Source: REEB426 sp964551975
GTDB lineage: Bacteria > Actinomycetota > Actinomycetes > S36-B12
Direction of reading: 5' to 3'
Length of the DNA: 64,000 bases
Assembly: GCA_964551975.1 (NCBI GenBank)
Contig: CAZKFI010000003.1
Span: 1-64,000 of the forward strand
Part shown: piece after piece, positions 26,328-34,296 of the stretch
Layout: each line of letters starts with the position of its first letter
How positions within the stretch are numbered: the first letter of the stretch is position 1
The notes under the pieces: generated by a model
Database searches by the model: none
The model's input: the letters and a program-made list of their open reading frames with translations, nothing else
Told to the model about the DNA's origin: nothing
Program-made: the position numbers and the translations under genes

Positions 26328-27000
26328 GGGTGCTCACACGACTGGGCGGGGGCGCCCGGCACGCCTGAGCCGCGACAGGATTTGCGACGCAGCGCTTTCC
26401 ATGTTGACCAAGGATCCCGCACAGTCCATCGGCCTGCGCGAACTGGGTGAGTACCTCGGAGTTGATCCGACGGCGATCTACCGGCACTTCTCAGACAAGG
26501 ACGACCTGCTGCGCGAGGTGGGCGATCGCGCACTGGCTCCAGCAATCCGGGGATTAGTTCCAACGGAGGATCCCCTTGCTGATCTCACGCAACTCTGCCT
26601 GGCGCTACGCAAGACGCTGCTACGAAATCCGGTGGCCCTGAACCTGACCTCAATCGGACCGACTCGCCACGAGAACGAACTTCGCATCACTGAGGTCATG
26701 CTCGATGCGCTGCTACGGGCCGGCCTTGACGAGCACGCTGCCGTTGTCGCCTACCACGTCCTGATCGAATACACCCTTGGGTCTGCCCTGTTGGATGCAC
26801 CATTGGCTGCGCAGGGCAGTGGTCGTGCGCGCACCTACCGTCAATGGCGCGCCGACTACAGCGCTTTGGACAGTGACGAATATCCAGCCTCGGTACGTGT
26901 AGCACGTCAGCTCTACCCACCCAGTGATCAGGTCTTCCTGATTGGACTTCGCACCCTCATCACCGGCCTGACCACGGCCACGTGGAGCGACCTGTACTGA
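26305..27000 (+). CDS. TetR-family transcriptional regulator
   Basis: A 231-residue TetR regulator starting at a GTG inside the end of the GS-like gene. The helix-turn-helix lies at residues ~22-66 (SRDRICDAALSML, then GLRELGEYLGVDPTAIYRHF and SDKDDLLREV). The rest is a helical ligand-binding domain with a TetR_C-like pattern. It is inside the operon whose promoter carries the 21-bp palindrome at 23029-23049, a size and symmetry usual for TetR operators, so it probably represses both the rightward and leftward operons until a pathway ligand (acyl-CoA or aromatic compound) is present. Inference from position. Confidence 0.87.
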   Translation: MNTRGSTEGAHTTGRGRPARLSRDRICDAALSMLTKDPAQSIGLRELGEYLGVDPTAIYRHFSDKDDLLREVGDRALAPAIRGLVPTEDPLADLTQLCLALRKTLLRNPVALNLTSIGPTRHENELRITEVMLDALLRAGLDEHAAVVAYHVLIEYTLGSALLDAPLAAQGSGRARTYRQWRADYSALDSDEYPASVRVARQLYPPSDQVFLIGLRTLITGLTTATWSDLY

Positions 27001-27027
27001 GCAGCAATCAGGGGATTACGCTGCCGC

Positions 27028-28005
27028 ATGACCTCAACGGCGATACCCGTGATTGATGTCACCACTCTGCACGGCTCGGAAACTGAGCGAGCCAACATTG
27101 GCCGATCAATCATTCAGGCCTACTCCACCTGGGGTTTCGGTTACGTCACAGGCCATCCAATCGATCCGCAGTTGATTGAGGCAGTCTTCACTCAATCCAA
27201 GGAATTCCACGCCCAGCCACTTGCCGAGAAGATGCTGGTTGCGGTGGGACGTGATCATCGAGGTTATATACCAATGAAGACGTCAACTGATGTCGCATCG
27301 ACCATCGAGCAAGCCACCAAGCCCAACGTCAGCGAGTCCTTCATGATGATGCGTGAATTCGCCGAGGACAGCATCGAGGTGCGGCAGGGCCGTTATCTGG
27401 CCGGGCCCAACCGGTGGCCCGCCTATCCGGTGGAGTTTCGCGGCACGCTGGAGGCCTACCACCGCGCAATGTGGGAATTCTCCGCTGAACTCATTGCCAT
27501 CATCGGTGCTGCACTCGGTGACGATGGCGGTTTGGCCACCTCCTTTGATGATCCGACCACCTGGCTTCGTCTCCTGCACTACCCTCCACAGGACCCGCAG
27601 GCTCCCGAGGATGAGTTCGGATCGGCTCCACATACGGATTTCGGTGCGATCACACTGCTGGCGCAGGATGACGTTGGTGGACTCAGCGTGCGCACGGATG
27701 ACGGCGATTGGGTCGATGTGCCTCCGCGTGCCGATGCTTTCGTCATGAATGTTGGTGACATGTTGCATCGCTGGAGCAATGGACTCCTGAAGTCCACGCC
27801 ACATCGCGTCACCAATCGCACCGGTCGCGAGCGATACTCGGTTCCCTTTTTCTTCGATCCTGACGTGCGCACGCGTATCGCACCACTGGACTGCTGCACG
27901 AGCTCGGAGAATCCGGTGCAATTCCCGGCGGTGATCTTCGAGGATTTTCTGCGCAGTCAGCTCGAAGCCTCCTACGCCAATCATCAGCAGTCACAGCAAC
28001 CCTGA
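27028..28005 (+). CDS. 2-oxoglutarate/Fe(II) oxygenase, isopenicillin N synthase-like
   Basis: A 325-residue oxygenase with both IPNS-family halves: the DIOX_N region (IPVIDVTTLHGS, then AYSTWGFGYVTGHPI) and the 2OG-FeII core. The metal triad is HTD in APHTDFGAITLLAQDD plus the distal His in STPHRVTNRTGRERYS, and the R-x-S motif for 2-oxoglutarate is RYS within that segment. It begins 27 bases after the TetR stop and overlaps the amine oxidase start by one base (TGATG). Family reactions include hydroxylation, desaturation and ring formation on small molecules. Substrate unknown; its coupling to an amine oxidase suggests an amine- or amino-acid-like compound. Confidence 0.87.
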   Translation: MTSTAIPVIDVTTLHGSETERANIGRSIIQAYSTWGFGYVTGHPIDPQLIEAVFTQSKEFHAQPLAEKMLVAVGRDHRGYIPMKTSTDVASTIEQATKPNVSESFMMMREFAEDSIEVRQGRYLAGPNRWPAYPVEFRGTLEAYHRAMWEFSAELIAIIGAALGDDGGLATSFDDPTTWLRLLHYPPQDPQAPEDEFGSAPHTDFGAITLLAQDDVGGLSVRTDDGDWVDVPPRADAFVMNVGDMLHRWSNGLLKSTPHRVTNRTGRERYSVPFFFDPDVRTRIAPLDCCTSSENPVQFPAVIFEDFLRSQLEASYANHQQSQQP

Positions 28006-29438
28006 TGACCCTCATCACCCGTCGCCAGGTACTGGCGGCCCTTGCCACCGCGCCAACCGCAGTTGCCCTATCAGCAGCTTCACTGCCGGCGAGAGCATCA
28101 GGGTCCGCAAGAAGTGCAGCACAGGCAGGCAGATCGGCACGGAACTTCGCACCTGAGCCATTGGATGCGATCGTGACGCGCTGGGATCGCGACCCTTGGT
28201 CACGGGGCTCCTACTCAGCGCTTCCCGTTGGTGCCAGTCCAGCGGCACGCAGGGTGCTGGCCCAAACAGTCATTGGCAGGCGCCTGGCTTTCGCAGGGGA
28301 ATTCACCAGTGCGGACTACCCGGCAACCACCCAGGGGGCTTATCTCAGTGGTCGGCGAGCAGCGAAGTTGCTGCTCCGAAGCGTGCAGCCCTCAAGCGCA
28401 ATCGTGATCGGTGCCGGGCTTGCCGGAGCTGCCGCCGCTCAGGCCCTTGCCGCGGATGGTGTGCGGGTCACCGTGATCGAGGCACGTGATCGCATCGGTG
28501 GTCGGCTCGCTACCGATTCCGCATGGGGTGCGCCGGTTGAACTTGGTGCGGCCTGGATTCACGGCGTTCGCGGCAATCCGATCGTTCCCCTGGCGCAGGC
28601 CAGTGGACTATCCCTGGTGCCCTGCGATTACGAGGACGACACGATCCACGCGATGCAGACCCATCGATACTCACCCGACGCCGCACGGCAGCTGGCACGA
28701 CTGGAAACACTGCTGGGCGCTTTGGAAGAGGACGGTGACGTGAGCCCGAATCTGTCCGTGCAGGCCTGGCTGCGTCAACGCGGTTGGCCCGCCACGGCGG
28801 TGAATGCATGGGCCGAGGAGGTCACGATCGCGCAGGAGTTTGGCCTGGATGCCACGGCACTGAGCGCCCGCGCCCTTGGCGAGGGGGCCTGGCTACGCGG
28901 TGGTGACGACCTGGTAGCTGGCGGCTACCAGAGGATCGTGGCGCAATTACTCGACGACCTCCAGGTTCGCCTCGCCCTGCCGGTACGAGATGTTCAGGTC
29001 GAATCCACCGGTGTCCTCGTCAACACCTCAACAGAGCGTCTCCGCGCGGAGGCAGTGGTCATTGCTGTGCCCCTTGCCCTGCTCCAGGCCGGCCTGCCCA
29101 CGATCACTCCGCTGCCACGACCGGTTCGCGCCGCAGTGCGCTCGTTGACAACAGGCAACCTCGAAAAGGTGATCCTGCGTTTTGCTGAGCAGTGGTGGCC
29201 GAACACCCGCATGCTCGGTGTCGTGGACACGGAGAACAGCAGCCGTGGCGATCCGGCGACACTGCGCTGGACTGAGTTTCTGTCGATCACCGATGTCATT
29301 GGAACACCAGCGATTGTGGCCTTCGCCGGTGGGCAAGCAGCCACCAGTCGGCCGGTCGATGACACCGTCTGTGCAGCGGAGGCCTACGCAAAGTTGGTCA
29401 GTGGGTTTGCAGGTGGCGCGTTCAGCACAAGCACCTAG
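28005..29438 (+). CDS. Tat-exported flavin amine oxidase with circularly permuted domain order
   Basis: A 477-residue protein. Residues 1-32 form a twin-arginine signal (TRRQVLAALATAP). Residues ~53-123 contain the segment normally at the extreme C-terminus of flavin amine oxidases: TRWDRDPWSRGSYS, the FAD-binding LAFAGEFTSADYPATTQGA and LSGRRAA. Only then comes the usual N-terminal Rossmann motif IGAGLAGAAAA (136-146) with VIEARDRIGGR and ELGAAWIHG. The protein ends after VAFAGGQAA and a helix (AAEAYAKLVSGFAG), precisely where an ordinary oxidase would continue into the DPWSRGSYS segment. Hence the domain order is circularly permuted while every motif is retained. Predicted to oxidise an amine outside the cytoplasm using FAD. 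Last gene of the rightward operon. Confidence 0.85.
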   Translation: MTLITRRQVLAALATAPTAVALSAASLPARASGSARSAAQAGRSARNFAPEPLDAIVTRWDRDPWSRGSYSALPVGASPAARRVLAQTVIGRRLAFAGEFTSADYPATTQGAYLSGRRAAKLLLRSVQPSSAIVIGAGLAGAAAAQALAADGVRVTVIEARDRIGGRLATDSAWGAPVELGAAWIHGVRGNPIVPLAQASGLSLVPCDYEDDTIHAMQTHRYSPDAARQLARLETLLGALEEDGDVSPNLSVQAWLRQRGWPATAVNAWAEEVTIAQEFGLDATALSARALGEGAWLRGGDDLVAGGYQRIVAQLLDDLQVRLALPVRDVQVESTGVLVNTSTERLRAEAVVIAVPLALLQAGLPTITPLPRPVRAAVRSLTTGNLEKVILRFAEQWWPNTRMLGVVDTENSSRGDPATLRWTEFLSITDVIGTPAIVAFAGGQAATSRPVDDTVCAAEAYAKLVSGFAGGAFSTST

Positions 29439-29473
29439 CGACACCAGTTCGCCGCGAACACTCGTTCAGTGCA

Positions 29474-30490
29474 CTAGGACATTCGTGGATCGACATGGAA
29501 CTTCGGTGCTGGTGTCGCCGTGCGCGGTCGCTCACCCGCAAGGATTGCGCCGATTCCGTCAAGGCCCACCGTGTCAGCCACGAGCGGGCGCGGATCCACG
29601 GAACCATCGGCAAATGCTGAGATGGTCTGTATCGCGCCCGGTGAACCGCTGAGGATGCCCACTGCGGTGAGGTCCTTGAACACCAGGGACCGCGAGTCGA
29701 CAGAACTCCCCGACCCGGCCAAACCCACATAGACCACGCGACGACCGGGTTCGACGAGTTCCACTGCACGGGCCGGGACATCACCGCTGGTCGAGGCATT
29801 GATCACGGCATCGAAGGGAAGGTCGGGCAGGCTCTCCTGCGTCCACGCCTCGGCGAACCCCAGGGACCGTGCAAAGGCGAGGCTTCGATCGGAACGCCCC
29901 AGCAGGTGCACCTCAACCCCATCAGCTCGAGCGAACATCGCCGCAAGTAACCCGATGGTTCCCGGGCCGATGATCAAGACCCTGCTGCCGCCGTGCACGT
30001 TCGCTGCCTGAACGGAGCGCAACGCGTTACCACCTGGTTCAACTAGCGCACCGGCCGTTGCATCGACTACGTCCGGGAGACCGAATAGGGAGCTGACAGG
30101 AACGCAGACCTGCTCAGCAAGAGCACCATCTTTGCCGCCGCGCACACCTACTTCCAGGCGGGAGTCGCACAGGTGTTGCCGTCCGGAACGACACCGCTCA
30201 CAGGATCGACACCCGAGCATGGTGTCACCGGTTACCCGTTGACCAAGCCAGTGCTCGTCATCTGCCTGTCCGACAGCAGTGACGGTGCCCATCCACTCAT
30301 GACCAATGCGCATCGGGTAGGTCGCATTACCGTCATGAAGGAATGGCATTTCCCCGGTGAAGAAGGCAACATCGGTTCCACAGACACCGACCCGTTCAAC
30401 CTCGACCACTGCTTCCCCCGGTCGCGGGGTGGGTGCAGGCACCTCACGTACTTCAGCCTGCTGCGGACCGGTGATGACGAATGCGCGCAC
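29474..30490 (-). CDS. Zinc-binding medium-chain alcohol dehydrogenase
   Basis: A 338-residue MDR dehydrogenase of the threonine/sorbitol dehydrogenase type. GTG start with GAGGGAG five bases upstream. The catalytic zinc site is GVCGTDVAFF and GHEWMGTV, with an acidic ligand in VEPGGNAL. The structural zinc site has four Cys in CRSCERCRSGRQHLC. The nucleotide-binding motif is GPGTIGLLAAMFA. It converges with the permuted amine oxidase gene, 35 bases apart. It may reduce or oxidise a polyol or amino alcohol; no specific substrate is visible. Confidence 0.87.
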   Translation of the reverse strand: MRAFVITGPQQAEVREVPAPTPRPGEAVVEVERVGVCGTDVAFFTGEMPFLHDGNATYPMRIGHEWMGTVTAVGQADDEHWLGQRVTGDTMLGCRSCERCRSGRQHLCDSRLEVGVRGGKDGALAEQVCVPVSSLFGLPDVVDATAGALVEPGGNALRSVQAANVHGGSRVLIIGPGTIGLLAAMFARADGVEVHLLGRSDRSLAFARSLGFAEAWTQESLPDLPFDAVINASTSGDVPARAVELVEPGRRVVYVGLAGSGSSVDSRSLVFKDLTAVGILSGSPGAIQTISAFADGSVDPRPLVADTVGLDGIGAILAGERPRTATPAPKFHVDPRMS

Positions 30491-30638
30491 CCGGACTCCC
30501 TCGTCTCGGTTGAGGCCCCAGAACTGGCAACCGGAGCGATCGTAGGCATGTCCGCACCCTTTTCGCTCGGCATCGTAACTATGCCTTTCGGGACAAGGCG
30601 CCCTTTCGGGCCTAAATCAGACACGGCAAGATGGAGTA

Positions 30639-32261
30639 ATGAGAGCGCTGAGGGCTGGCACGCAGGCCCTGTTCGTCCTTATCGGCCTGGGTTCAATCGC
30701 CATTGCATACCGGACGGTCTTCGTTTCGGGCATGGGATGGGATGCGGCGTTTGAGTCCTACGCATCATTGCTGATCCGTCCGATTGATCCCGCCACGACG
30801 ACGCTCCAGCAGGCTTACGACATCGCCCCCGTGGACTCTGAGTTCTACGGCGTTCTCATCTACCAGGTCGTGGACGGCCTTCGCCTCATCTTGTTTCAGA
30901 CAGATGAGTGGCTGAACTTCACGTCCACCGAGACGTACTTGTGGGTCTTCACCGTCAATGCCACCTACGCCGTAATCGGCGCAACTGCGCTGGCCGCAGC
31001 TGTGGGGTACGCCATGAAGTCGCGCTTCCTCGGGCTGTACGTGTGGGCTTTCGTGCTGGCCACTCCACTCTTTATCGGGCACGCAAGCATGAATTACAAA
31101 GACATGCCAGTTGCAGCGGGTGTCACGATGGTTTCAGCCGGCCTTATCTTCGGTTGGACAATTGCACGACCTCTGGTGAGTTGGATCGTCACACTGGTTC
31201 TGGTCCTCCCCGGATCCCTGATCGCCCTCGGGTCGCGAGGCGGAGCAATCGTCCTCCTCCTGGCAGTCATCGTCGGCAGCAACGTGATTTGGCTGTTCTC
31301 GCGCAAGTGGTCAGCAATCGCGCGTGTGGCCACGAGTTCACTGCTCGCGGTCGTTGTGGCGACGCTCGTCATCCTTTGGTCGAATCCGATCGCACGTATC
31401 GATCCACTGGCATGGATTCCGGCGTCAATCGACCGGGCTGGGTCCTACCCCTGGAACGGTCCAATACGCATGAACGGGGTCGATGTCATCAGCATCGATC
31501 TTCCTTGGTGGTACGTGCCGGTTTGGCTCCTTGCCCAACTCCCTCTCCTGACACTCACCATCATCTTTGCCACGTTCATATTCGCCGGATGGGCACTGAT
31601 CAAGCCAAGACAGGCACTTCCGCGCAAGGATCTGCTGCCACTTGTCCCACTGGCACTCCAGGCAATCCTGGTTCCCATCGTGGTGGTTGCATCGGGGCCA
31701 GTTCTCTATGACGGATTACGGCACGTGCTTTTCATGATTCCTGCACTCGTCGCACTGACCGCCATAACCATTCGAGCTCTCGCGGGACTCACTGCCGACA
31801 GCACAGGGATCAAAAGTGCTATCCCGTACATCGTGGCGGCAGTCGTCACCATTGCATCATTCTTCGCCGTCGTTCGCTGGTACCCGTACCAGTACGCCTT
31901 CCTCAATCCAGTAGCTGGATGGGACAAGCAACAGCGCAATTGGGAGGTTGACTACTGGGGCCTCAGCGGTAGAGAGGGTGTCACTGCACTGCTTGATCAG
32001 GGAGCCCCCTTGGTTCAGGTTCTGCCCAACGGCGACTCATCGTCGCTGTTCGGCGGCACACGAAGTCGTGAAGTTGTCGAACGTTGGCCGGATGGAGCGT
32101 GGCAGTACGGCATCTATTCGTACATGCGCTGGGAGAACTACCTTCCGGGCTTCTGTGAGCGCACGGTGGAAATCAGGCGCGACGGCATACTCATTGGCGA
32201 GGGTGGATTGTGTCCACCTCCAGTCGAGATCATTCAACGCGAGATGCGCCCGGGCAGCTAG
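30639..32261 (+). CDS. GT-C-type membrane glycosyltransferase-like protein
   Basis: A 540-residue multi-spanning protein (about ten to twelve helices). An acidic residue lies in the first extracytoplasmic loop (GMGWDAAFES) and a second conserved patch reads HASMNYKDMPVA, as in lipid-linked-sugar-dependent GT-C transferases. YDGLRHVLFMIPALVAL near the later helices is a further family-like motif. A ~120-residue C-terminal soluble part contains VDYWGLSGREGV and several aromatic residues. It probably transfers a sugar from a polyprenyl carrier to a surface molecule. It converges on the GT2 gene. A 148-base intergenic region upstream has a GCCC-TTTC-GGGC hairpin near 30600 but no other element. 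Confidence 0.7.
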   Translation: MRALRAGTQALFVLIGLGSIAIAYRTVFVSGMGWDAAFESYASLLIRPIDPATTTLQQAYDIAPVDSEFYGVLIYQVVDGLRLILFQTDEWLNFTSTETYLWVFTVNATYAVIGATALAAAVGYAMKSRFLGLYVWAFVLATPLFIGHASMNYKDMPVAAGVTMVSAGLIFGWTIARPLVSWIVTLVLVLPGSLIALGSRGGAIVLLLAVIVGSNVIWLFSRKWSAIARVATSSLLAVVVATLVILWSNPIARIDPLAWIPASIDRAGSYPWNGPIRMNGVDVISIDLPWWYVPVWLLAQLPLLTLTIIFATFIFAGWALIKPRQALPRKDLLPLVPLALQAILVPIVVVASGPVLYDGLRHVLFMIPALVALTAITIRALAGLTADSTGIKSAIPYIVAAVVTIASFFAVVRWYPYQYAFLNPVAGWDKQQRNWEVDYWGLSGREGVTALLDQGAPLVQVLPNGDSSSLFGGTRSREVVERWPDGAWQYGIYSYMRWENYLPGFCERTVEIRRDGILIGEGGLCPPPVEIIQREMRPGS

Positions 32262-32292
32262 TACCCAGGCCGTACACGCATAGCCGGTCGAT

Positions 32293-33141
32293 CTAGCTGC
32301 GCAACCCAATGCGTATGAGGTTCGGCCACCGCAGGTTTTGCTGTACGTCGCAGTCAACACCGGGCCATGAGTCCAACGACCGCAGCGCCCGGAGTCTGCC
32401 CAGGGTCGAACCGCGTCCCAGGTGATGTAGGAGCCGAGCCGTCGGTCCACCACGCTGAGAGCCCTGGCCCAGACCAACGACCTGATCCTCCGTAATGCGG
32501 TACTCGATGGCACAGTTTCGGTCGATGGCGAACCGCCCGAGTGCGATAGCAGCCAGACTCCACCAACGGTCGTGCAGCCATCCCGCTGGCACCTGCAGGG
32601 TGTGAAATGCCCCGGGGCGGATCATGCTGGCACCACCGGTGGCTACTGAGCGTCGCAGCGCAAAGCCGAGCTGTTCGGCGGGGGTCCAGGATTCGAACTC
32701 GGGTGCGACGGGAAACGCCGTACGCAGGGTCGCGCCGCTTCGGTTACCGGTGCTGTCCACCAGCCAACCGTCGCTCGCCATCATGGCCAGCCCTTCCATC
32801 CCAGCGATCTGCCGTTCGAGTCGATCCCCTAGCCACCGGTCGTCCTGGTCCCCCAGCGCAACGAGTTCGGCGCCGAGAGAAACCGCCCCCTCAACAGCCT
32901 TCGTGAAGTTCGCGGCAATGCGAGCGTGCCGGGAAAGTTCCTGCACTGCTGGGTCAGCTGTCATCAACACAATGTGGGCGCCGTACCGCTCCTGCAATAG
33001 CTCAGGGGTTCCGTCCGTCGAATGATCGTCAACGACGATCACGACGTCCGCTGAGTGGGACTGGCCGAGTATTGAATCGATGCACTCAGGCACCCAGGGG
33101 AGTCCGTTGTGCGTCACTACGGCTGCCGCAACCCGCGTCAC
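32293..33141 (-). CDS. GT2-family glycosyltransferase
   Basis: A 282-residue GT-A fold transferase, with GTG start overlapping the GT4 stop (GTGA). The nucleotide-sugar site is AAVVTHNGLPWVPECIDSI and VVDDHSTDGT; the metal-binding acidic motif is LGDQDDRWLGDRL. The pattern resembles rhamnosyltransferases of capsular and O-antigen clusters. It is the third gene of a leftward operon with the FG-GAP protein and the GT4 enzyme. Probably adds a sugar to a lipid-linked surface polysaccharide unit in the cytoplasm. Donor and acceptor unknown. Confidence 0.87.
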   Translation of the reverse strand: MTRVAAAVVTHNGLPWVPECIDSILGQSHSADVVIVVDDHSTDGTPELLQERYGAHIVLMTADPAVQELSRHARIAANFTKAVEGAVSLGAELVALGDQDDRWLGDRLERQIAGMEGLAMMASDGWLVDSTGNRSGATLRTAFPVAPEFESWTPAEQLGFALRRSVATGGASMIRPGAFHTLQVPAGWLHDRWWSLAAIALGRFAIDRNCAIEYRITEDQVVGLGQGSQRGGPTARLLHHLGRGSTLGRLRALRSLDSWPGVDCDVQQNLRWPNLIRIGLRS

Positions 33142-34250
33142 TGCTGAAACCGTCGTTCGACCAAGCGCTGGATGACGGTTTCGTAGTCATCAGTGACAGT
33201 TTCCCACTGGTACGCGGTGCGCACGCGATCACGGGATGCCTGGCGCAGGCTGATCAACTGCTCGATCATGCTCGCCTCATCCAGTCGGTTGAAGTGCGCC
33301 GTTAGATCCTCCGACGTCGCCCAGAACAGTGCTTGGCCATCGGTCACCTCGCGATTGAATTCCACATCGAAGGCGAGTACAGCTGTCCCCGCCCCCATGG
33401 CGCGCAGCAGAGACGGATTCGTCCCCCCGACCGAATGGCCATGGATATAGGTCGTGGCATGGGCATATAACTGGTCAAGGAGCTCCTGGTCGTAGACGGC
33501 GCCGACGAGGTGGATTCGCTCATCACCAGCCGCGGCCTGCTCTACAGCATCGATGTACCACTGGCTGTACGGCGCACTCCCGACGACAACCAAGGGACGT
33601 TGTTGACCGCTGGCGCGATACCCCACCACGGCTTCCAGTACGTGATTCTCAGGTTCGAATCGGGCTACGACCAGGTGATAGTCACCGGGTTGCAGATCGA
33701 ACTCCGCTAATCGCGCGGCCGGTGGATCGATAAGTTCGGCACCATAAGGGATAACCACGCAGGTGCGCCCAAACTTTTGCTCGACGTGATCAGCGATAGC
33801 CTGCGCATCGGCGATCACGATTTGACCGTTGCGAATAGCGGACGCCTCAGCCCACTGGTAGTACCGCGCACCCATGCCGCGCCATTTAGCCCGCCGAGAT
33901 TCCAACCCATCAAGGTGGATTGCAGTGGGGATGCGCGCGGCTCGGAGCGCGGGGAGCAGCGGCGCGTTCCCGGCATTAAGGAGCAGGACCGCATCGGGAC
34001 GGCGTCGAGTGATGGCATGGGCCACACTGACCGTGGTGTGCGAGAGGGTCTCCGCCATCCGATGCCGCACTGCTGGTGCGTTGACCAACTGCATGCCCAA
34101 GTACTCGGTCTGGCTCTGACCTGGATTGCGGCAGTAGACGGTGACCTGATACCCGCGCTCAGCGAGCCGTCGTCCAATTTCCTCCACCGCGGTCTCGAAG
34201 CCGCCGTACTGAGCCGGCACGCCGCGCGTGCCCAGGAGGGCGACCTTCAC
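33138..34250 (-). CDS. GT4-family glycosyltransferase with DUF1972 N-terminal domain
   Basis: About 370 residues from the GTG at 34250 (VKVALLGTRGVPAQYGGFE); an ATG nine codons upstream is also possible. The N-terminal half is DUF1972, typical of rhamnosyltransferases such as Cps2F. The C-terminal GT4 domain has VVVGSAPYSQWYID and the donor-site region HGHSVGGTNPSLLRAMGAG. The protein is soluble and acts with nucleotide-diphosphate sugars. It is translationally coupled to the downstream GT2 gene and follows the FG-GAP protein gene closely. It likely builds the same polysaccharide as its neighbours. Confidence 0.88.
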   Translation of the reverse strand: MKVALLGTRGVPAQYGGFETAVEEIGRRLAERGYQVTVYCRNPGQSQTEYLGMQLVNAPAVRHRMAETLSHTTVSVAHAITRRRPDAVLLLNAGNAPLLPALRAARIPTAIHLDGLESRRAKWRGMGARYYQWAEASAIRNGQIVIADAQAIADHVEQKFGRTCVVIPYGAELIDPPAARLAEFDLQPGDYHLVVARFEPENHVLEAVVGYRASGQQRPLVVVGSAPYSQWYIDAVEQAAAGDERIHLVGAVYDQELLDQLYAHATTYIHGHSVGGTNPSLLRAMGAGTAVLAFDVEFNREVTDGQALFWATSEDLTAHFNRLDEASMIEQLISLRQASRDRVRTAYQWETVTDDYETVIQRLVERRFQQ

Positions 34251-34296
34251 TGCCCCACCGTAACTGCCATGGACCATGGCATCCGCGTTGGAGCAC

